Origin: Antedon mediterranea
Lineage: Eukaryota; Echinodermata; Crinoidea; Comatulida; Antedonidae
DNA: 60,000 nucleotides
Reading direction: 5' to 3'
Assembly (NCBI RefSeq): GCF_964355755.1
Contig: NC_092674.1
Location: 31,176,001-31,236,000, forward strand
Each line of letters opens with the position of its first letter. Position 1 is the stretch's first letter. The notes under the pieces are model-generated. The model searched no databases. It saw only the letters and a list, made by a program, of their open reading frames with translations, and had not been told where the DNA came from. A program made the translations under genes and the position numbers. Shown piece by piece: positions 1 to 9,196 of this stretch.

Positions 1-1149
1 ACTCAGTGGATTCCAAACCCATCCTATCAACCAAACTCCTAAACAATCTAAACCTAAAACATTCTACAAAATCGGCTGTAAATATCGCCGTTCGCCGTCC
101 GCACGTATGATGTCCCGATCGTCTAAGTAGGCCTAAAATAGGCCTAATTTACTCTCCAAAAAAGCGGATACTACCTGCATCAAGCAAGTAGACCAGTAGT
201 AGGAAGGAGACCTAGCCGATCCGGCCCAGTTAAAAATTGAGCTAGCTAGTGTAGTAGACCCTATGCGAATTGATACTACCAGGCCTTTTACTAGGCTACA
301 CTTCTTAAAATTAGCAATACTTATGTTTACAAATATTCCAACTCTCTCATTCGAGCTATATTATCTATACCATTCCGGTAGGTCGAGTCGACCTTCAATC
401 AAATACTGTACATCGTTCATGTTGTAATTATAGACGGGGTATACTCGACCCGACCAGTTTGGTATTGTATACTGTATCTGCTTATCACGTGACGATGCCA
501 GGCATGGGTAGATAGAGCACGTGTATCGTCGTCTCGCTCTCCTCGCTCTCAGCAGGAATGTATACGTTACGCTTCATTGATGTTGAAGGCTTTCCCTAAG
601 TCAGTGCGAAAATCGGCAAACGTAAAGTGCAAACATATCTAATTTTTCACTGTTTTGATGAATTTTCATAGAACATTGACTTTATAAATGGGAAGACCGA
701 CTAAAATTACATCAGATAAGTATAATTTTCCAAAGTAATTGATATGGTTAATGATAACGAGTCGTCGGAAGATTGACCATTTCACGAATTTCCTATTCTG
801 TAACACAGTGTCATATTGCCGTAGCTGCACTTGTAATCTGGCCTCATTTCACAGCCTTCGTTCTGCTTCACTGGGCGCTTATATAAATTGAAACTTTTAC
901 CGTTCAAGAGACAAACAAATATATTTTACATTTTTTACTATTCATTTTAAACCCGGAACCCCCCTTTAAATGTGTAGATATACAGGCTAGTAATTTAAAA
1001 AATATACTGAATAATTATAAATGTATGATGTATAAAATTTTAGAATATTTAATATTGTTTTAAATATTTTTAATCCATTCTATTAGTGGCAGGTTTCCCG
1101 CTGTTAAATGTGACGGAAAATAAATAAATAAATTATCATTATTTTGCAG
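1..1149. other. 5' flank or intron of TMEM33; no exon found
   Basis: The first ~620 bases carry more CpG than most of the window, including two E-box-like CACGTG sites (TCACGTGAC at 485-493 and CACGTG at 518-523). No segment encodes the family's N-terminal motif ahead of YYQRAL. Either the first coding exon lies upstream, or this CpG-richer stretch is regulatory. Confidence 0.4.
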
Positions 1150-1340
1150 CAGTCGTGAAGAAAGTTACAGTTATTATCAACGTGCACTGATCTGTAACGC
1201 ATTGGCCAGCGCCCTTCGTTTACACCAGCGGATGCCAAATTTCCATTTCTCTCGTCATTACCTCGCTCAGTTGTTACTTGAAGATAGCTGCCATAATGTC
1301 TTGTACTCTTTGATCTTTATCAATGGTTCACCTATTACAA
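1150..1340 (+). CDS. TMEM33: TMEM33 exon (first visible)
   Basis: The acceptor is TTTTGCAG; a second AG lies three bases on (NAGNAG), so one serine could be optional. The frame needs two bases from an upstream exon. It encodes about 63 residues beginning SREESYSYYQRAL and ending NGSPIT, which matches the family's second membrane-associated region. The donor is ACAA/GTATCC, weaker than consensus, and leaves phase 1. Read-through would stop 42 bases later. Confidence 0.92.
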
Positions 1341-3082
1341 GTATCCTTTATTTCTATGCAGTATTACACAATCAAGTCAAATAAAAACCTGTTTTACGTT
1401 CTGGTAATTGATTGATTGATCACTTTATTTCAGAATAAAATTCAATGTATAAAACAAAAACAATACAAAATGGAAAATCACACTAAAATATGATTTTCCT
1501 CATTTAAAGTACAGTATTATATAGTATTTATAGAGAAATTGTTAGCATATTTAATAACATCTGTAAACGGTCATGTTGTGTTAGCCAGTTTAGCTGTATC
1601 CCTCTCATATGTATATTCTAGTACACTAGCCTTTTACTGTGTATATATATATATATATATATATATGACCTGTTTGTACAGGACATGCAATTCTGTGTAG
1701 TCAACTGATATCTGATAATGCAATGATTAACACAAACAGGAGAATTTAGCTTATCAAGAAAAGTTTAATACTGGTTCTAATTTATTTTAACAAGCCTTAA
1801 CATATATACAGTTGCTTTGATTCCAGTTTTTCTATATAGCCTACTTCATTCCTCAAATTACACCAGGAAACTGCTGGATGTAAGTTGTTTTATATGTATA
1901 TTAAGCTTTGTCTACACTATCAAACTGACGAAAAGTCGTATCACTACCATATATGAGCCTATTACTACCATATTTGGGCACATCACTGTCATACACCATA
2001 ATTGTCATATGAACATTCATCAATTCTTCACCACTGCTACCATGACATCATCATCATCATCACCATTAGGTAGCATTAATAGAGTAAGGTACTAATAATT
2101 GAGGTTCATCCAAACTCTTTTTCACACCCTACACATACCCTGCTCCTTTTGGACACCCTTTTAGGGGGAACTTTCCAGTGACGAACCCTAAATAGTTGAC
2201 CCAGTGACGAACCCTAAATAGTTGACCCAGTGACGAACCCTAAATAGTTGACCCAGTGACGAACCCTAAATAGTTGACCCTTAAAAGACTTTCTACTGTA
2301 TGTTGTTGACCATGATGTATTTTATATTTTTTTATGTATAGAAAGCTGGGCCTACGTCAGTACCTATTCTGAGGAATTTGATCAATAAACTGGTGGCGAG
2401 GCAGACGGACATACTGCGTATCATTGCTTTTAATGAAATTATCTTGTTTCCATTTTTATTTTTTATGTTGTTCTAGTAAGTACTGAAAGTAAATATATCC
2501 TAATTTTGAAATGTACAAATGTGAGAACAATTTTGTCTGAATCATTAATGTTTGCTTGTACAATAATGTCTCGGAATAAAAGGTTTCCTTATAATAAGTC
2601 TTAAGTATAAAGCAACAGAGGAAACAAACCAGCTCCCTTTTAAGATTTTCTTAATCTGATTAGTAAAAAACAAAATGTAAACCAGCCAACCTAATTTCAT
2701 TTGTACCTTCTTGTTAAAATGACAATAAATAATGTTGTATCGTAAACATTTTTTTTCAGTGGTAAATGCAGCCTCTTGTCGCCGTTTATGCATTTCAATT
2801 TTTTAGTATATCGCTATGCATCACGCAGAAATCCATACACCAGGTAATTTAATCATTTATTTTACACCTCAAAGCAGACAATATCTTTTGTTAAATTAAT
2901 TTAAAATCCGTTTAACATTACGTTTTTTTTATTTCAGACAAATTATGGGAGAATTGCGCATGAAAGCTGAAGAGTTTGCACAACGTCCTTCAACACCTGG
3001 TTTCATTAAGACTACTATTGAAAAGTCCGTGTCTTTACTGTCAAGGTTTGCTGTACCTATGAACACTGCGCCAAGGCTTTAA
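1150..3082 (+). CDS. TMEM33: TMEM33 (transmembrane protein 33), 3' part, five exons
   Basis: This is an ER and nuclear-envelope membrane protein of the TMEM33/Pom33 family, linked in other animals and yeast to ER shape, nuclear pore distribution and stress signalling. Five exons (1150-1340, 1812-1879, 2342-2475, 2760-2843, 2938-3082) join in frame to about 206 residues and a TAA stop. Motifs matching vertebrate TMEM33 from memory, in order: YYQRALICNALASALRLHQR, LAQLLLEDSCHNVLYSLIF, SLLHSSNYTRKLLD, AFNEIILFPFLFFMLF, YASRRNPYTRQ, GELRMKAEEF. Hydrophobic stretches end the first exon, fill the second and end the third. The family is about 247 residues, so roughly 50 N-terminal residues are missing; I found no matching exon in the first 1149 bases. 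The gene converges on dachshund with about 6 kb between stop codons. Identity is confident; the 5' end is open. Confidence 0.93.
1407..1470 (-). mobile_element. possible 3' tail of a non-LTR retroposon
   Basis: On the minus strand the sequence reads ...TTTTATTCTGAAATAAAGTG and ends in (ATCA)n repeats. That layout, an AATAAA-like signal followed by a short terminal microsatellite, is typical of truncated LINE or SINE insertions. It sits in the TMEM33 intron just after the first visible exon. No reverse-transcriptase remnant is attached. Confidence 0.35.
1642..1667. repeat. (TA)n microsatellite
   Basis: A pure TA run of about 13 units in a TMEM33 intron. Confidence 0.9.
1812..1879 (+). CDS. 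TMEM33: TMEM33 exon (second visible)
   Basis: The acceptor is TATATACAG and the donor is GAT/GTAAGT. It encodes IALIPVFLYSLLHSSNYTRK then LLD, including a membrane segment. A competing AG lies 15 bases downstream (TTCCAG). The upstream AG is preferred because it keeps the length equal to the vertebrate protein across this junction. Confidence 0.9.
1901..1996 (+). mobile_element. truncated TTAA-type MITE (left end)
   Basis: It begins TTAAGCTTTGTCTACACTAT, the left terminus shared with the other copies of this family, then carries the internal CACTACCATAT...GGGCACATCACT motif. No right terminus follows. It lies 22 bases after a TMEM33 donor site. Confidence 0.7.
2175..2280. repeat. 26-bp tandem repeat, 4 perfect copies
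   Basis: The unit CCAGTGACGAACCCTAAATA-GTTGAC repeats four times without visible change, in the TMEM33 intron just upstream of the third visible exon. Perfect identity suggests recent expansion. Confidence 0.95.
2342..2475 (+). CDS. TMEM33: TMEM33 exon (third visible)
   Basis: The acceptor is TTTTTATGTATAG and the donor is TTCTA/GTAAGTACT, leaving phase 2. It encodes KAGPTSVPILRNLINKLVAR, then QTDILRIIAFNEIILFPFLF and FMLF. This matches the amphipathic helix and the membrane segment that begins at the family's conserved C/F-NEI motif. Confidence 0.9.
2760..2843 (+). CDS. TMEM33: TMEM33 exon (fourth visible)
   Basis: The acceptor is ACATTTTTTTTCAG and the donor is CCAG/GTAATT. It encodes (Y)GKCSLLSPFMHFNFLVYRY then ASRRNPYTR. 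The SRRNPY motif is a hallmark of TMEM33. A second AG inside the exon (TTTTTTAG before TATCGC) would remove the residues preceding YRY and break phase with the previous exon. Confidence 0.9.
2938..3082 (+). CDS. TMEM33: TMEM33 terminal coding exon
   Basis: The acceptor is CGTTTTTTTTATTTCAG. Entered in phase 2, it encodes QIMGELRMKAEEFAQRPSTP, then GFIKTTIEKSVSLLSRFAVP, a short tail and TAA. It corresponds to the cytosolic C-terminus of the family (vertebrate NELR...SRLAP pattern). Confidence 0.92.
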
Positions 3083-3349
3083 ACACACACTCTATTCTCT
3101 GTATGATTTTGACATTAAGATAGCAAAGTGCAATACAGAATGAATATTGATATTACAAATACTTGACAAACCAATACCGGTGCTTAAAACAAGCTGTCAT
3201 ACAAGTGTTGACTTAAGTAGGATTTGAAACACCCTGTGGAATAATAAGATCTCATTATAGAAAATGATATTTGGAGAACCACTATGATATAAAATGTTTA
3301 GTGAACCCAATTTGTATTAATTTAATGTTCAATTGAGTTATGTATCTAT

Positions 3350-3355
3350 ATTAAA
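3350..3355 (+). promoter_or_regulatory. candidate TMEM33 poly(A) signal ATTAAA
   Basis: ATTAAA lies about 270 bases after the TMEM33 stop and is followed by a T/G-containing stretch. Similar hexamers are common in DNA this AT-rich, so this is only a candidate. Confidence 0.25.
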
Positions 3356-3535
3356 GAACATGGTTAAAATTTACACTATGTATACTCTGCATCAGAAATA
3401 TTAAAATAGCACATGTCTACATGTGTGCACATACACCTCTAAAATTGTAAATGTGTACACATGGCCTAACTAATTGGCATGCACAGAATCACACAATGTG
3501 TTCTGCTCTTGTTACCTCAACATATTTTTAAAAGT

Positions 3536-4450
3536 TGATATTTTAGCTATTTTTTGAAAAAAATCCCGGTACTAAAATTTTCCAAAAATGTTGAGCCTTT
3601 TATTTTTTGCCATAACTAGTTACTATGGCTCTATAATATGTTTATAACACAATGTATGTGCATATATGGCAATATTATCACATAATTATTGAATTTTAAA
3701 TAGTGGATATTTTGGCCATTTTTCGAAAAAAAATCGCTGTATATAGTACAGGGAAATTTTCGAAAAATGGCCGATTTTCAACCCTTTTATTTTTTGACAT
3801 AAATGGTTACTATAGCATAATCAACATGCGCAGAGTCGAATAATGCGTTCTGCGCATGTCAATTGTGCTATAGTAACCAGTTTTGACATGAATGGTTACT
3901 ATAGCATATATGGCAATATTATCGCATAATTATTGAATTTTAATTAGTGGATATTTTGGCCATTTTTCGAAAAAAATCGCTGTATATAGTACAGGGAAAT
4001 TTTCGAAAAATGGCCGATTTTCGACCCTTTTATTTTTTGACATAAATGGTTACTATAGCATAATAAACATGCGCAGATACGAATAATTGGTTCTGCGTAT
4101 GTCAATTGTGCTATAGTAACCACTTTTGACATAAATAGTTACTATAGCATAATAAACATTTGCAGAGTCGAATAATGCGTTCTGCGCATGTCAATTGTGC
4201 TATAGTAACCAGTTTTATCGAAAAATAAAAAAGTCGAAAATTGGCCATTTTTCGAAAAAATCCCTGTACTATAGTACAGGGAAATTTTCGAAAAATGGCC
4301 GATTTTCGACCCTTTTATTTTTTGACATAAATGGTTACTATAGCATAATAAGCATGCGAAGAGTCGAATAATTGGTTCTGCGTATGTTAATTGTGCTATA
4401 GTAACCACTTTTTACATAAATGGTCAATTGTTCTATAGTAAAAAAAAATT
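3536..4450. repeat. tandem array of palindromic ~244-bp units
   Basis: Two units start with CATATATGGCAATATTATC 244 bases apart, with a diverged partial copy before and a rearranged one after. Each unit holds three nested dyads: GGCCATTTTTCG...CGAAAAATGGCC; GGTTACTATAGCA...TGCTATAGTAACC; and CATGCGCAGA...TCTGCGCATG. No protein is encoded; open frames here follow the repeat. It resembles a tandemly amplified fold-back or MITE element. Confidence 0.85.
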
Positions 4451-4744
4451 GGCCATTTTTTGAAAAAATCCCTGTACAGGTAAGTTTTCAAAAATAATAT
4501 AATATTTTTCAAAAAAAACATAATTTAATAATACGAAGAAAAGCTATATTGATGGAAAATTAAATTCATAACATTTGATTGTCACTCAGATAATATATGA
4601 GTAATCTCATAATGTCGATTACAAAATTTACTGGTCAATACGTAGAGTCATGGATGGTAGACTTGAACAAAATAAACGACGAACGCAATTTGGGTAAACG
4701 CGGTAAACCCGAAAATAATTTCGGAGGAACGTAGTAAGTAATGT

Positions 4745-5260
4745 AAAAGAAATCGAAGTAAAAGATGAAAACAAAACTAAAGTTGAAGTGATGAAAAAAT
4801 CCTGTCGTAGAAACTTAAAATTCGAATTTAGTTTTAAAAAACCTCGACTATTATTTCGGAGAAACGGAGTAAATCGAAGTAAAAGATGAAATAAAAATGG
4901 TCGATGTGATGAAAAAATCCTGTCGTAGAAACTTGAAATTCGAATATAGTTGAAAAAATCTCCTTAAAAATAATTTCGGAGAAACGCAGTAAGTATCGAA
5001 GTAAAAGATGAAATAAAAAAAATCGAATGAAAAAAAAAATCCTGTCGTAGAAACTCGAATTTCGAATTTAACAGAAATCGAAGTAAAAGATAAAAACCAA
5101 AATAAAGTCGAAGTGATGAACAAATCCTGTCGCAGCAACTTGAAATTCGATTCAGTTGAAAAAAAACCCCGAAAATAATATTGTAGAATCGAAGTAAAAG
5201 ATATGAAAACCAAAAAAGTGATGAAAAAATCCTGTCGTAGAAATTTGAATTTAGTTGAAT
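4745..5260. repeat. degenerate ~80-124-bp tandem array, about five copies
   Basis: Units share AATCGAAGTAAAAGATGAAA, then AAAAAATCCTGTCGTAGAAA and a TTCGGAGAAACG.AGTAA block. Starts at 4751, 4872, 4995, 5077 and 5188 show variable spacing, so copies have gained or lost segments. The long minus-strand frames across it are repeat-driven and rich in F, L and S; I do not call them genes. Confidence 0.8.
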
Positions 5261-5420
5261 GTTTTTACAATATGTTAGGGGCCTACGTAGGTCTACATAT
5301 ACAATAAACCTACAAGGTTGCATCACACACACCACCGTAAGTCACCAAAACGGTCATTTCTATCGGTGCAATATTACGTAACGTAAAAATGCAGAAATTT
5401 GAATTTCAATGGCGCTTGTT

Positions 5421-5675
5421 TTAGAATATGGGTTGTTATATCACACCGGTCCATTCTGTAATGTACCTATCTTAGAATGTGGGTTGTTATATCACACCGG
5501 TCCATTCTGTAATGTACCTATCTTAGAATGTGGGTTGTTATATCACACTGGTCGATTCTGTAATGTACCTATCTTAGAATGTGGGTTGTTATATCACACC
5601 GGTCCATTCTGTAATGTACCTATCTTAGAATGTGGGTTGTTATATCACACCGGTCCATTCTGTAATGTACCTATC
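5421..5675. repeat. 51-bp minisatellite, 5 copies
   Basis: The unit begins TTAGAATGTGGGTTGTTATA and ends in CTGTAATGTACCTATC. Copies are nearly identical. Because 51 is a multiple of three, one frame stays open and would encode a 17-residue repeat (PILECGLLYHTGPFCNV). No splice or start context supports translation, and the open frame is explained by the period. Confidence 0.9.
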
Positions 5676-8600
5676 AGTTTAAAACCAATGCTATGTATTT
5701 TTTGGATTGTTACTCGTTTTATTAATGGAGGAAAAAAACCTCAATGGATCGATGTATTATAATAAACGGTAGTATACACATGAAGAGAGAGGGAAAATAA
5801 ATGCTCCTTCATTCTTATTCTCGGAGTATTTATGGCATTCCTCCATGGTGGTACAAACACAATACACGTAAGACACGCTTATGAAATCTGAGCTGACCAC
5901 CAAAGATGGAAATGCCTAATGCAAATATCTGGCTTATATAATGCATACTCTGATACATAAATATGTTAATAACATAATGTTTAATCACTTACTTTTGTCG
6001 ACTTCTTTTTCACGTCTGCTGCTCACTTCTCAGAAACAACTCTCAACTGCATTGAGTCCATGATTACGTCAACGACGCGTCACACGTGCACACGACATTC
6101 AATTTAAATAAAAATACAAATCTGTAAAATCCACACGACGGTCTTCAAATTAAACATTTTTTGTCTGAGTTACGGTTTCCCTAAATAAGTTGTTAAAATT
6201 TATGTATAAATGATAATTCACTAAATGGAAGGTGCCGCTTATTGAATCAATCATATTACATTATGTAACCGTTTACTCAAGGTGGTTCAGTCGCGTGTCA
6301 TTCATGGATTCTATACTTAATATCTCCGTGAAAGCAATGAAATTAGTAATGCTGTATAAATTCGTCGACACAAGAGAGTTTGCATTGTACAACACGTTGG
6401 TGGTATATTTGAGGTAATGATACTACCAAGCCCAGTGCAAAACTACATTGTTGAACAAGAGGGTCTGACTTAATCTGGCTATCGGTCTTTTTAAGTAGGC
6501 CTCATATATTACAACACAATAATAACAACAATAATACATCTTTTCTCATACAAAACAAAGAAATTTATTGTGCTCTTAAACATGTCTTAAATCAACAATA
6601 ATAAATTAAACAATTTTCAATTATACACTTAAGTATTAACTTCTTATTGGTAAAAGCCATTTTAAAATTGACGTTTAAATTTGTTCTAAAATACAACTTG
6701 GAAACCAAAACAAATAAAACATAAAAATAAATATCTAAATCTAAAAGAAAAATAATAATCACAAATTAATGAAATAGTGTATCTTTAAACATTTTTGGCT
6801 TGACTTTAAATTTCTTAAATGAACTAAAAGTTATCAACAATTTGTACTGTATTATGTACACTAAACCAAGCACACTTTATGAAGTCTAAATTAGCTAGTT
6901 TACTTTGTACACAATAATAATAATAACATATTTCGGATTGAAGTTGGTTTAAAATACCAATAGGCTAATTCGAGAAATAACTTATTTCTCCTTGAATTAA
7001 CCAAAATGATATTGAAGATGATAATAATAAAGATTTGATTTGATTTGAAGATGATAATAATGTCATAATACCGTGATTATGAAGATGATTACTATAAAAA
7101 TAATATGGCAAAGATTTTAAAAATCCACTTTTATATCACAACTTAAATACTGTACTCATAATGAACTCGGTACTGTTACACCAAAGATTATTTCAAATTT
7201 GATAAATTAGCTTTTTGAAGCTAATATATCATTCAAAATAAACTAAAAAGTTAAAAACAATATCTCAACGTTTGATTTTCATTTTATGCTGGGAAATGCA
7301 GTAACCAAAGTGGAACATTATATCATTATTAATTAGTTTGCTATTTTAGCAAAATCACTCAATTTCAAGTTTTGTTTAGTATGCTGTTTTAAAATGTAGC
7401 ACAGCTTTTCAAGGTGGTGTACGAACCAATCAAAATCCAATAATAATTCAACCACATTTTTATACTCAATTCAGGCACAAACTGACTCCTTATTTTAATT
7501 TTTTTTTTTAATTTTGAAAGGTTGGTTTGGGCAGTTAATAGGAGGAATGGGAAGGCATTTATAAATTAGGAAACTTTATACAAGGTACGCCCAATCAATG
7601 CCAAACTTGTTTTTGCTTATGAAGGAATGCTACAGAACGTAAAGCCACACATAACATAATTTGCATGTTTATGCACCTGGTCAACATGACCTTTGACCTT
7701 AAACTAAACTCATGTGCAATCTGTACGATCATTGGCTTCTAGTGAATTTGTACAAAAATTGATATGTACAAAACGGAGCCCTGAGAACATCGTGAACAGT
7801 ACTATCAACTATCTCAGAACCACCTTGCAATTAAGTAAACTTATTTCTGCTATCCAAAAAATTACAAATTACAAACAAATAAGAATATTGTCTTAGTTTG
7901 TCTTTGTAAAGTGAACTCTATTGGGTTTGCTCCAAACAATGTCCAGTTTTTAACTTAATATATACAAAAGTTTGTAACCTTATGATTTTGTTTTGAGAGA
8001 GTTTCTGGTAGGTGTCTGATTTTAGAACTGTTGATTCTCTTGATCTGTCAAACTTCTATCCTAATCTATATAACAATAATATTATATACAAACAATTGTA
8101 ACGTTTGTTACATCGTGAGCAATAAGCAGAAACAAACAAAAACAATATAAATGTGTAATTTAAAAATTGAAACATGGTGGTTTATTTAATTATTAAACAT
8201 TATGAAGTAAGTGTATTTTGTAAATCTAGTCTTTAACATTATATCATGTTTAGCAACTATACACAATTGTCTCAGTTCTCATACAACAAGCCATCACAAT
8301 TACTGCAACACATTATTATTAGTACTTTCTAAACAAAAAAGTAATACCGGTAAAACGGTAAAAAAAGAGGGTCCAATCAGTTAATCAGTTTTGTAGTGTT
8401 ATTTCTTTGGCAACTTTTAAAACTTATTAGTAATTTCTTATTTTCAAAATTCAATCCACATGTACTTTTCCACATGTTTTTTTTTTCATCTCTTTTCTTT
8501 TTCCCTCATTCTATCTTTATACAGATCTACAATCATGCTTTTTGCCATAGAGAGCAGTAGTCATTCCTAGTAATTCTACAACTTTGGGTAACAGAGCCCA

Positions 8601-8700
8601 GCTCATCTCTACCTCTTTTTAATCCATATTATAAAATTCTAAATCCCTAATTATCATGAAATTTTTATAAAAAAACCCACTTTAATTGTGCAAAGTATGG
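5676..8700. other. intergenic AT-rich DNA between TMEM33 and dachshund
   Basis: Apart from the promoter-like patch near 6 kb I see no exon, RNA gene or ordered repeat here. It contains short low-complexity runs such as AATAATAATAATAAC near 6.9 kb, a GATTTGATTTGATTTGAAGA run near 7.03 kb, and poly-T tracts. Open frames are short and have no splice or codon support. Confidence 0.6.
5993..6110 (-). promoter_or_regulatory. promoter or first-exon-like patch
   Basis: This is a CpG-containing island in AT-rich DNA. On the minus strand it carries TGACGTAA (CRE-like, 6064-6071), ACGCGT and CACGTG-like motifs, then an ATG opening a 12-codon frame (MDSMQLRVVSEK), and ends at a strong donor AAAA/GTAAGT (exon side 5993). 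It could be a 5' exon of an unrecognised minus-strand transcript; no following exon could be identified. Confidence 0.25.
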
Positions 8701-8715
8701 TACATAAAAAATGTC

Positions 8716-8721
8716 TTTATT
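8716..8721 (-). promoter_or_regulatory. candidate dachshund poly(A) signal AATAAA
   Basis: AATAAA on the minus strand about 430 bases past the proposed dachshund stop, followed by a T-rich stretch (ATTTTTTATG). The hexamer is common in this composition, so it is only a candidate. Confidence 0.3.
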
Positions 8722-9152
8722 TATACAAAACATCTAAAATGTCTATAAATACAACAAGTCATTAATTGTATCCAAGTATGCATTTAATCAGTTAAAAATA
8801 TCAATAAAAGCTATTTTAATTTGAGATAAAATATGTCATAATCTTGTTATGCATATATTTTTTAAATATCACACAGTTTGCCAAAAAAAAATGATAAAAA
8901 AATGAAATGTTGAAATGTTCGTTTTCAGAACTGCTTCATCTGCTAATTTGCATACAGTATAATTTCTTCTATAAATTTGTTGTTCTTACTGTTCATCATT
9001 CGGTCTTATACCGATTATTTTTTGCATTTACACAATGGATAACAAAGCAGCACATTTGTACATTTCTAAAGTTGAAGTGTGGCATTCTGATATTTTCTTC
9101 TTACTACTTGCATGACATTCTGGTGGGCGAAGTCTAACTGTAGCACCATCGT

Positions 9153-9196
9153 CTATTGTGAGTGGTAGAGGGAGCACTTGTAATATCGGTGAACAT
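9153..9196 (-). CDS. DACH1: dachshund terminal coding micro-exon (proposed)
   Basis: A strong acceptor (TTTCTTTTTAATTATTTTAG) opens a 44-nt coding piece that joins the previous exon in phase 1 and reads DVHRYYKCSLYHSQ then TAG. With the preceding Q this gives QDVHRYYKCSLY, which lines up with the vertebrate DACH1 end QDGRLYLKTTVMY in length, start and Y/K positions. The similarity is modest, but it agrees with splice phase and with a terminal exon in the same place. The alternative is the read-through C-terminus of the preceding exon. Confidence 0.6.

Noticed and set aside
2411-2418. GTATCATT as a U12-type donor ending the TMEM33 third exon early
   Set aside because: The frame continues through it with family-matching residues (AFNEIILFPF) to a perfect GTAAGT in the right phase.
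4851-5335. Two overlapping minus-strand frames of about 120 codons
   Set aside because: They follow the degenerate tandem array; F/L/S-rich composition and repeated phrases come from the repeat.
5409-5762. 117-codon plus frame
   Set aside because: Explained by the 51-bp period; no splice sites, family match or plausible start context.
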